Below are positions 12,401 to 24,400 of a stretch of DNA of 64,000 nt, in pieces. The notes below the pieces were generated by a model that saw only the letters and a program-made list of their open reading frames with translations, did no database searches and was not told the DNA's origin. The position numbers were made by a program, and so were the translations under genes. The stretch is from Mytilus californianus (taxonomy: Eukaryota; Mollusca; Bivalvia; Mytilida; Mytilidae): contig NW_026262581.1 of NCBI RefSeq assembly GCF_021869535.1, positions 114,976,771-115,040,770 of the forward strand, given 5' to 3'. Within the stretch, counting starts at the first letter, position 1; each line of letters starts with the position of its first letter.

Positions 12401-15400
12401 TATTTTGTTCTTTTAATATTTGAAAGGGGAATTCATCTTTTCTTAAAATGTTGAATATTTTATGACTGATAAGGAAAGTTAATATTTGTTTGAAGTAAGG
12501 GTGATAATAATTTAATATTGACTCTAGCTATTTACTTTATTACATAATACACAATTTTATCAATCAGTTCTGAGTGTTATTTAAAAATAAGAGGCTAATT
12601 GAATATGTTACACAGGAGAAATCTCTAGGGCCAATAAATCATAAATCACCTGGTCCGCCATATTATTCTATAAAACATTAGTAAAGTCCAATGTTATAAT
12701 GTTAATTGATATTGAGGTAACTAAAGTGTTATAATTGACAACTTGTGTTGACATGCTGTAAGATGCTCTTATTCAGTCATCTTAATGTGAACAGATTGGA
12801 CATTTAGATGACAAATTCTATATCATTCATATATACTTAGTATGTAAATAAATAACCATGAAATAATCTTTTACTAATTGTTGTATTTAATGGTATTGGA
12901 AGTTGTGAGGTTTGCTGGTGAACTTCCAGGTAGCCAGGTATCTACAAATAGATATAAGAAGATGTGGTATGAGTGCCAATGAGACAACTCTCCATCCAAG
13001 TCAAAATTTATAAAAGTAAACCATTATAGGTCACAGTACGGTCTTCAACACGGAGCCTTGGCTCACACCGAACAGTAAGCTATAAAGGGCCCCAAAAAAT
13101 TACTAGTGTAAAACCATTCAAACGGTAAAACCAACGGTCTAATCTATATAAAAAAAACGAGAAACGAGAAACACTTATGAACCACACCAACAAACGACAA
13201 CTACTGAACATCAGATTCCTGACTTAGGATAAGGTGCAAACAAATGCAGCGGGTTTAAACGTTTTAATGGTACCAAACCTTCACCCTTTTTCTGAAACAA
13301 TAGTGTAACATCACAACATACACATTTTGATTATTCACTGCAGCCATTTGCAAACATTTCCTTTGTCCCCAATTATCAAGACTGACATGAATCTGTGCAG
13401 ACATGAATCTGTGCAGACATGTAGGAAAGTTCATTGAAAAAATTCTACAAGCTAAAATTGAGCTATAGAATACAGTATATGTATACAGCAAAGCGGAGAC
13501 CATATTTCGACTTTTTGAGGTTTAGGACATTCTGAGTATTAATTCAATAGTAAAGGATGAAGACTATTTGAAGACCTCTAAATAAAAGATAGCAAGATGT
13601 GATATGATTTCCAATAAGACAACTATCCAACAGAGTCCATATGATGTAGATTTAGGCAACTATAGGTCACTGTACGGCCTTCTACATTGAGCAAAACCCA
13701 CAATGTATAGTCAGCTATTAAGGGCCCAATGTTTACTTTTGGAATCTGTTTTTAGTTTTATGTTACGTTCTGATCTTCAAGCACTGATTATTTTATGGTG
13801 ATTATTTTGCCAAAGTCACAGAAAACACATTTCGTATCTTCTATACATGTTTTTAAAGCCATGTCCTTTTCTGAAATGAAGGCTGAATGAGAAAATATAT
13901 AAAGAATCCACCTAGTTAATAGTATGTCTTGGATTGTTGACCTTCTCACACAAATGTCCAAGTATATGTCAGTCTAAAACAAATAAACATTCCCATAATA
14001 GGTCATAGTTTTATGATGGCAAATGTTTACCAATACTGTTATTGTACTCCAGATACTGAAACAGCTGGTCCTGAAATGTCCCAAATTACATGGGTGTATC
14101 CAAAATCAGCTAGTATTAGTTATACTATTATGGTTTACTGTCACCCTGTCATTTTGGAGTCAGTCTTTTAGGTGTAAAGAAAACACATACATGACAAATT
14201 TTCAAGGCTGGTGATTGATTGTTTAGTTTTCATTTCATTGTAAATTTACAAATTTTGTTGACAGATATTTGACAAAGTTTCAGAGTGAACTGGTGAGCCA
14301 GTGCAGTTGTAAATGATATAGGACTGTCATTTTAACTTAGTCTCTCCATGTTTGTCTAAATTTACCTTTAATAGCTAGTTCATCAGGAAGTTTGTAAGAA
14401 CTATTTCCTTCTCAGATCCACAACTGCATTGGAAAAATAAAAAGCTGATTCAGCTATAATTGAAAAACAAGTAGGGAGTTGTACAATTTGATTACATGTT
14501 CAATTTAATTATAGTTTCCTCTCACCTCTGTCAAATTTTATCAGATGTGCATTCTGGTATCTTTTATCAAAGATTTGATTATATAACCACCTGCCAGAAA
14601 TGATATTCCTTCAAAGTCATACATGCTGTAAATTTCTTATATCTACAATATCTATTAACATTAAGGAACTATTTCCTTCATTTCTATATAGTGCAATGTG
14701 GTTATTATTGCATCAGGAATAGACAATTTTAGGTTAGAATATCAGAAAAAATTACATTAGTGTTCTATAAAAAACCTGTTTTGGGTCACCTCTGTGTATT
14801 GATGGTGATTTACCTGTGATTGTCAGGTAGATTGTTTGTAATTATGTAATCAGAGGATTTATCAATTCATCTCTTGTTATAACCACACAACCCCTTTAAA
14901 TATTGTGGTTTCTTTGATTTATATGCCAATGTTTTGATACATGTCTTATATTTTCTACTTCAATGTGGTTAAGTTAGTCATCCCTCCTTATAAAGAGTGC
15001 AGACTATTTTCACATCTTTTTCAGAGGTTAGGGAGTAAAATTATATTGAATATGATTCACAATGATTGAAAGTCAGTGATGATAATGTGGTTTCACATTT
15101 TGCTGTTAGTCCTGTACACAGTTTAGCTACTGCCCAATCTTAAAGCATTATGTACTGGCTTTTATGTAAGACATCAGTGTGCTTTATCTTTTAATGACAG
15201 CATTTTTTTTTAATTCTAGCTTTCCCCCATCCTACATAAATCTGCTAAATATCTTTCCCTCCATCCTACACAAATCTGCTAAATTTCTTCTCAACCTTCC
15301 TACATTAATCTTCTAAATATTTTTTTAAGCTGTTTTAAGTTGTTAGTTTGTTAAATTCAAAACTTTGATTTGTTATTTTTTCAGATTTAATTTACCTCAT

Positions 15401-18400
15401 GACGACCAACCTCGATGTCTAAAATTCAACAAAGGAGATACTAGGAATAACGTGATGGCACCAACACTTGACCATAACATAAGTCCTTGGTCGTGGTCTC
15501 GATGCAGTGCACTTCTACTTACAAAATTTATTGAGTATGATTCTAGCATTCTTTAAATAGTATAAATATCTAAAATAATTGAAAAACTCTGCATTCTTGA
15601 AAATATATTCAACCTTATATTAGAAAGATGATTTTCATTATTATGCATTCATGATTACTGCTTCAAGTAAAGCTCTAACTTTTATGCAACATAAAACAAA
15701 AAACAATAAAACTTATTACAAAAAAATAAAGTTATTTTGATACAATTAGACTCTGGGGAATAATTGTTGATTTTCTAAAAAAATAGTGTGTAGGGGAGGG
15801 GGGTTACCAGATTTAAATCTAGAAATGATACATGAGGCTTAACAATACCACATGTTAATTCCTTATACAATTTGACCTGAAATATTGTCTTTTTGTCTCA
15901 AAACAAAAGGAGTGCTTCAATTTTTAGGGAATATGAACTCTTAAGCTGAACCTTAAGAAGTGAATACAATAGAAAAATGAATGAAATTATCAAACCTTTA
16001 AAATGATAGTCATGTTTACTTCTGTTTGGTATGAAAAAACATTTTTTCTATAAATTTGGCCCTAAAGTAAAGGGCAGGGACTTATATGAGAATGAATGTT
16101 GTACATTTACATCTGTCCTACATCTTGTCTTAGATTCTTGATTAAGGAGTAAAAAGCTTGTACCCAATGGAAAGTTATAAATCTTCCGTAGTTTAGGTAT
16201 CAATGGTATTGGTTTAAATGACAATATTTGATTATTTTAAACAGTGGCACTCTGTTTGTGTTTAGAAGAACTCCAATAAGAATATCAATGGTGACATCAA
16301 CTATAATCAGCTTCTTTAATCTAGCCTGCCAAGATAAACTTGACTGGCCTGTAGTAGTATTGCAGCCTTCACCCTCTTTATATTGTCTCTATTCTACATT
16401 TCAACCATGTTTTAAGTAATAATGACTATCCTCTGTATTCATTCTTTGGTGCAGTGCAGGTTTCACAGAGTGTTTGTTAGACAAGCCAACAGAAACAAAA
16501 TATATACAACCAAAACACCATGGAGAACAAGTACAAAGATATTACGATGTCAACAGACAATGTCAACTGTCTTTTGGAAAAGATTATGCTATCTGTCCAT
16601 TCATGGTAAGATAACTGTAATGTCATAAATTATTTCTTTAGTTTGAATTGATAAATGCATTGAATTAAGAATTAAAATAATGTTACAATGGTTAAAGTCA
16701 TGTATAACTTCAGAATAGGTTGAGATTCTTTGTGTCATAATATATTACACACAAAACAGAAAATAGAAAAGGTTATGTTGAAAAGAAAATTGCTGAAAAA
16801 TGTACAGTTGTATTTTGCTGTAAATGCATGTGCATTCAGTGGCTTGTTGCCCTATGAATCAAGGATCTAATTTCCTTTAAAAGCATTATAGTAGAAGAGA
16901 TGATCTATGTTTTAGGCAGATGATTGTGGAAAGCTATGGTGTACAGATTTAAAGGACACATATAAGAAATGTAGGACGTTGCACATGCCATGGGCAGACG
17001 GAACTGACTGTGGATCTAACAGGGTATGTTACTCAACAAAAAATCGAACTTCTCATTTGCATACAATCTTTTTCCACATCTACAGTTTCAGCAATCAGAA
17101 CCAATACTCAACAAAAAATAGAACTTCTCATTTGTATACAATCTTTTTCCACATCTACAGTTTCAGCAATCAGAACCAATACTAGAATAACACTGTTATC
17201 ATGGCTTCCCTGACATTGTGAACAATGTGAAAACTCTTTGTTACACCACTCAGCATATGTTGCTTAGTTTACTTTGGTGTCTCAAGAAATGTTAAATTTT
17301 GATTACCTTTACTTATAATTCAGCCAGTATCAATCATTAGTACACTTATTTTTAAAGCTTCCAATTTTTTAGAAATACTACATATAAATGTAACACTTTC
17401 CTTCTGGCTGGCACCTCTGGAAAATGAGACATTGTTGAACTATTTGAATGATTAGGCAAATTGGTTGCAGATTATATGATTAGAATTTAATGATCTCTTC
17501 TTTGATTAAAAATAGCATGATTTCAGAAAGTTTTTTGTCAGACATGTATACTTGAAGAATAGGATCATTGTAAAAACTTTTGCTCATCTGGCACAAATAC
17601 TTTATAGTGCTTGTCACTGTTTATTAAGTAGTTACGTAACTGTGTTACTAGGATAAATGGTATAATTTGGAAAATTTTCCAATTTGCAATTTTGATTTAT
17701 TGGTTTTCAAATCGTTATGACTTTTTACATGCAGATATTTTTATCTTGCACATGTTTTATTGTGGAACCCAGCCTATATTTTAAGAGACTGTCAAATTGA
17801 TACACAGAGGATTTTCATAATTTACACAGAATGTCTGATATTATTTTATTGACTGGATGTCAGCTGTTCTCCAGTGCATATTCTGAATATTTATTATATA
17901 AACTGATTTAGGAGATTGTCTTGCTGATACTTTCAAGATTTTCATAATTTGCCTAAAATATGTGATTATATATTTGTTCAAAGATTATTTTTTGTAATTA
18001 TGTGCAGTAAAAGTCAATAAATTTTGTGTTTATTTTTTTTTTATCTTATTTAAATATCCAAAATCTTCAAAATATATCTTGTAATTTGTCATTATTTAAC
18101 TAATAAAAAGAAGACTAATAGTTCCTCCCAAACATCACCACCTGGTAAAAGTAGTGGATAGTGATAATAATGTTGTATACTTGTCATTTGGTCGGAAGTT
18201 TTAGTTTTAATTGTAAACCAGTTAGTCTCATACTTTTGATAAAATGTAAAAAAAATTAAGAATGAAATAGCATCTGCATAATTTTACAACTCTTTTAAGA
18301 AATGCACTTTCTCCATATTTTCCAAGGTTTTAAAGAGGTTGAAATGATATTATGTTTCATTTGATTAAATTATTTGTATTACTACTCACACTGACATCAT

Positions 18401-21400
18401 AATGTGGTTAAAGTAGATATTTAACGGTTATTTTATTAGTTCTGGGTTACATAATATGTTGAAGAGTTACATTTATTGTTCATATGATGAATTTACATGA
18501 TATATTTTTGCATTAGAATCAAATTTATCCTTTAGATAATGATATGGTGATCTAAAGACATAATAGTTTATTCTAAGATTGTTATGACATAATTCAGTCA
18601 AATTATCCACTTTGTGCAGTCATCTTGAAAACCATGGAATATTTAATAATGTTAATTATAATATTAAATTCATATTATTTTAATGCTTGCAAAGACATTT
18701 ATTGGGTAATTACAGCTTCATTGTTAGATGTAGCTCTTTGAAGAAATGACATAATATCAAATTCAGCAGGAAAATCTAGCATTTTGGTAAAAGTCAAAAA
18801 TTGAGTCAAGGTATTTGCATCTTTATGACATATTTTCTTGAAATCTAATAGGTATTTCTAATGATTGAAATGAAAATATGTAGTGAAGACTACACTGATA
18901 GAAATAAGTTAATGCATCCAAATCTACACCAAAGCAAGTTCTTTCTGAAATTAAGTTGCTCTAAAAATATTTTGTCCTATAAATTCTGAAACAATTTTTG
19001 TCCTTCAGATGAATTACCATGTGTCCATCATCCCTATAAGAGGTTTTTCATTGTAGTTTCTCTGACATAACTTTTATCTGTATGTGATGTACTTTCCCTT
19101 TCATAGTTGCTAAGGCCTTCAATGAACATAACTGAATAGAAAATATGTATTTTACAGTGGTGCTGGCATGGTGAATGCAGATTCAAAAAGAACTATAAAC
19201 CTATAGATGGGGGTTGGGGAAAGTGGGAGGAGTATGGTGATTGTTCAAGGTTGTGTGGAGGAGGCATTAAAACCTCTATCAGAAAATGTAGCAGTCCAAG
19301 GTAAAGTCCAAATCATATTGAATTTACACTGTTCCAAATATATCTGGGAAAAACCACCTTTTTCGTGTGTCAAGATAAATGACAACCGACATAAAATCCT
19401 TTATCCTCAATTTTGGAATCTTGAATAGCTTCTTTCAGCTTGTAGAAATAGCTTCTAATAAGCATTATTTTCTGTATTTTTTTCTCAGTAAATTATCCAG
19501 TGGAATAAGGTATTTTCAGCAATATTTTTTAATTCCATTTCCATCTTTCTCAAAAAATAAAAATTATTGAAACTAAGTAAAATCATATGTAAATGTTTTT
19601 TTCAGGTTTATATATATATATATAATTCTTCTAGGTTAAACATTGCGACTTATTCTATGAGGTGTATTTGAATTGTGTTTATTTATTTTTGAAAAATCTG
19701 TTTTGATGAAAAGGTTAAGATTTTCATACAGTCTTAAGAGATTAAAATTATTCAAAAGCTATATTTGAGATATTTGTTGTCATGAAAGGTTGATAAGTTA
19801 TTAATATGATGAAATAATCCTCTGTCAGAAGGATGTCTTTGATGTCAAAACAAACAGCTATCCTGTTATCTGTTTTTCATATTTAACCCAATTTTTAAGC
19901 TTTTTTAAAATGATGATATATTGCAGGAAACTATAAATACTAAAATTTATAACAGTAAAGTTTAACTTGCCAACCTTTAAATGGAACAATCTTCCTACTG
20001 TGTTTAATAATTGTACAATCTGGTCAGTGTTCTATTTACAGTGAAATTTTCAAATTTAGCTTTTAGTGTATTCTGAAGGAACAAGTGAAGTCAATAATTC
20101 ATATTGATTAATAATTGTAGAAAAGTGGTTTTCAGCTTAACAGCACACTTTTTGTTGAAGATAGAGCCAAATTCTCCTATGGTTGTGATTTAAAAGCCAT
20201 ATTGTAAGAGTGCTTTCCAAACATTTGTTATGAAATTCTCTTGTTCTTTAATTCAGCTGTTTCTGCAGATTTTGTTTAAAGTCCATAAAATTAATTAACA
20301 TTATATGTTTTTTACAGACCATCCAATGGAGGAAAGTATTGTATAGGTCGTAGAACCAGATACAGATCATGCAATCTTAAGGTAGATTATCCCACAAATA
20401 ATATATCTTCTTCCCTATTATATAACATATTTTGTATTTTATGAAATTTTTAATGTTACTCAGTGCTGAAAAGTCATTCAAATTTTCAAAAAAATGCATC
20501 TAACAAACCATCACTATCTAGTTAATTGGTATTATCAGTGAAAAAATATGTTATTTCTAAACTATTAAGATTTATGGCAATAAATAATAATTATTTCTGG
20601 AATTAACTGTTTAAATACTTCCGTATATGGATGGTTCTTTGTGAGTTAACAAATTGTTTGCGTCATTTTATTCCAGATTTATGGCAAAGTTTGTATTAAT
20701 CAACAGAATAGCTTTTATAACTTCAATAAAAAAACATTTGAAACAGATGGGAACATGTATTAACTGTTTTAATGTTAATTTTGAATAATGATTTCATCAT
20801 ACAAATGATTATTTCCTAGGAATGTCCACCTGGTTCTCAAGATTTCCGTCAGATGCAGTGTGCAGCTTTTAATAATTCTGCCAAAATTCAGGGCTTGCCA
20901 TCAACTGTTCATTGGATACCAAAATATTCTGGAAGTAGGTAGCTATTTTTTCATTTAAGAATTTATAAGTTATCCCTTTACTGCACCTACTTTATTAAAG
21001 TAAATAGTTATTGAAGACAGTTGATGTTAATCTAAAGAAAATGAAACATAAAAGAATACATTCAGAATAATTAATTTAATAATTGTGCCACTAAATTAAC
21101 ATGCCAAGTCATAAGCCATTTTGAAGCTGAATAAGCATGTATTATGTGTTTAAACAGTAAGATTGAAAGACTCTTGTAAACTGTACTGCCAAGCCTCACA
21201 TACCAGTGCCTACTATCAACTGAAGGACAAAGTTATTGATGGAACCAAATGCAGACCTGATTCTTATGATATCTGTGTCAATGGAAAATGTATGGTTAGT
21301 GTTTATACAATTAAATATAATTCAATTACTTTTCTAAACAAACTGTCATGTGACTGCTTATGCTTATGTTTTTTTTGTGTCATAATTAATTCAGATGAAA

Positions 21401-24400
21401 TTTTTATGCTGGTGATATATATCTAGACATACTACTTATCATGTTAAATTGTGACTTGGATGGGGAGTTGTCTCATTGGCACTCATACCACATCTTCTTA
21501 TATCTATATACTACTTATCATGGTTTTCTACAGATATGCAGAACAAACAAAAAAATACTTTGAATTGATTACTATTCCTGGGATTCCAATTTTCATGTAT
21601 TTCTAGGGTACAAGTGAACCATGAATTTAAATATGTTATACAACAAATATAATATGTCTATAGGCTTGTATGCAGACTTTGTGAAAACCATGACATGTAA
21701 TAGCCATGAAAATATAATTTTTTCTTCATCCACAAAACTGAATGAATCCACAGAAGTCCAGTTAGCTTATTACATTTATCACAAGACCTTAGAACTGTAA
21801 CAGACACTTGATATACATAAAGTATTAAAAAAAGAAGAATTACTATTATACTGAACAATTGAGTTAATGGTAGTGCTTGACCTGCAGACCTTTTGAAATG
21901 GATTGTCATCTGTTTATTTTAAAAGGGAGTTTTATATATGTAATATTGTATTGTAAATGTTGTCAATGTTGTAAATTTGGTTATTGACAGCACATTTCTT
22001 TGCTGTGAAAACCCATATTAACCTGTCAGAATGGTGTCAGACTGAATAACACATCATAATAAGATCTTAAGTATATATTCAAGCATCTAATAAAAAGTCT
22101 CCTTATTGTATATTATAAACAAGTATATCAAGTTTGACATGAGACAGTGTTGTGAAGGGCAGTTATCCGTCATGACTTGTTTGCCCATTTATGTCATTAA
22201 GTTCTTGAAATAAACCATGATGTATAACAAAGCAGCATGTTACAGCATTAATTTGTTTGTTTTTCTGTCTACAGAAAGCTGGCTGTGACAATCGACTTGG
22301 ATCTGACATGAAAGTGGACAGATGTGGAATCTGTGGTGGGGACAATTCTACTTGTCATACAAAGAAAATTTCTAATACGTTTAATAATGTTGTTTACGGT
22401 TATAATATCGTTCACAAGTTTCCAGTAGGGGCAAGAGACATTAAAGTCAAACAGAAAGGTTATATGAATCTTAAAGAGGATGAAACCTATTTAGGTAATT
22501 TTATTTATAGCCTTGGGCACATTGTTACTTTTTATAGAAATTAAATGACCAAATTATCAGTTCATTGATAAAACTAAATGAACACTAATGACACATTGTA
22601 ATAGAAGTTTTGGTTAAGGAGAAAAAAATCTTGTGTTTAAGAGCTGAATCTATAATCAATTGAAATATTGTGCTTTTTAAAATGAAATCAGGTCGGCCAC
22701 TGGGAACATATTTGGAAGATTATGCTACATTATTTGATATTTCTTTGAGAATATATTAATTTCATGTATTCAAATTGCATGTTTTTAACTTAAGATATGG
22801 TGGAATTTTTTTTTTATAAAGAGCTTTTCTTGAAAGCCACTTCAGAAACCACGCTGTTCAATTCAAACAGTTTCTTTAATTTACCATATGATAATTATAA
22901 ATAATAGGACCTCTCAGCAAGTGTCAAGATGAAGAGCAACAATAAAAGTGGTGTTCTTTTACAAAGTTCCATTTTTCCTAGTTTTTAATTGAATTGTCTC
23001 AAATACCTAACTAATATCCTTTATATGTTGGTATAAAAACACAACAGTAAATAAGTAAATAAAAATATATTAGTAGTATAATATTATACAGTATCAGCTC
23101 AAGATTGGTCCAAAAAAAATCAAGATTAAATTATAATTATAAATGAAGAAAGAAGACTGTAGAATGGTAAAATATGGCTTCTATCCTAGTAAAGAATGCC
23201 TCTTATCTTACCTTCTATCCTAGTAAAGAATGCCTCTTATCATACCTTCTATCCTAGTAAAGAATGCCTCTTATCGTACCTTCTATCCTAGTAAAGAATG
23301 CCTCTTATCTTACCTTCTATCCTAGTAAAGAATGCCTCTTATCGTACCTTCTATCCTAGTAAAGAATGCCTCTTATCTTACCTTGTATCCTAGTAAAGAA
23401 TGCCTCTTACCTTACCTTCTATCCTAGTAAAGTATGACTGTTATTGTACCTTCTATTCTAGTAAAGAATGCCTCTTATCGTACCTTCTATCCTAGTAAAG
23501 AATGCCTCTTATCTTAACTTTTATCCTAGTAAAGAATGCCTCTTATCTTACCTTCTATCCTAGTAAAGAATGCCTCTAATCTTACCTTCTATCCTAGTAA
23601 AGAATGCCTCTTATCGTACCTTCTATCCTAGTAAAGAATGCCTCTTATCGTACCTTCTATCCTAGTAAAGAATGCCTCTTATCTTACCTTCTATCCTAGC
23701 AAAGAATGCCCTTTATCTTACAAACTATTAAAGAGGCTTTTGAAGCTCATTTTTAAAGTAATGAATTGCAAGAAAACATGTATAATTTTTAAAAGTAGAC
23801 CTAAGTTTTAACCTGAAATTTTACAGCTTTGCAGAATTCAACTGGTGCTTTTATACTGAATGGGAAAAAAGTGATAGATAGTGCAGTGACCAAAATAAAG
23901 GCAGCAGGAACCATTATAGAGTATAGTGGATCTGATACTGTGATAGAGATGATCAATGCTTCTGGACCAATCAAAGATACTCTTACATTACTGGTAAAGT
24001 CTCAAGACTATTCAGATTGCAAATATTTGAAATAACTAAATAATTCATAACTTTAAAAATAGTTAGTTTTGTTTCAGTATCTTCAGATAAACTTGAAGAA
24101 ATAAGAATTAGAAAGTTCTCAAATGTTGTACAATGTAGCAAGTTTTTTAGCCTCATTGGAAATAAAATTAGGGACCATTTTTAATATAAAATAAAGAAAT
24201 ATGGTATGATTGCCAATGAGACAACTATCTAAATGAAGGGAATTAGAAAACCATAGGTCACCATTCAGCCTTCAACAATGAGCCAAACATGGCCTTTTTT
24301 AATGACAAAACAATTAAAAAAAAAAAAATATGCAAAGATACAGATGACCTAAACAGAATTACATGTAGATTTAACTTAGGCCACTACTGACAGTATGTTT

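Larger units (their letters stand above)
8477..15384 (+). other. Intron 2 (6.9 kb), splits the zinc-binding motif
   Basis: No coding exon recognised. Contents: a palindromic-core tandem repeat (11068-11572), a truncated retroelement copy (11584-11675), a 55-bp tandem repeat (12242-12461), a reverse full copy of the retroelement (12949-13267), a diverged piece at 13584-13733, and a loose 44-bp triplicate at about 15216-15325. The rest is unremarkable AT-rich DNA. Confidence 0.85.
21295..22274 (+). other. Intron 9 (980 bp)
   Basis: Contains a 64-bp retroelement insertion with perfect 15-bp target duplication (21429-21522) and an eroded inverted-repeat element (about 21569-21756). No exon recognised. 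Confidence 0.85.

Noticed and set aside
16979-17213. Exon 5 extending past 17023 through the 75-bp duplication
   Set aside because: A GTATGT donor lies at 17024 and the family sequence continues exactly at exon 6 (WCWHGECRF); the read-through only translates the intronic duplicate.
23181-23722. CRISPR-like array
   Set aside because: Units are contiguous 34-bp repeats with no unique spacers, in an animal intron.
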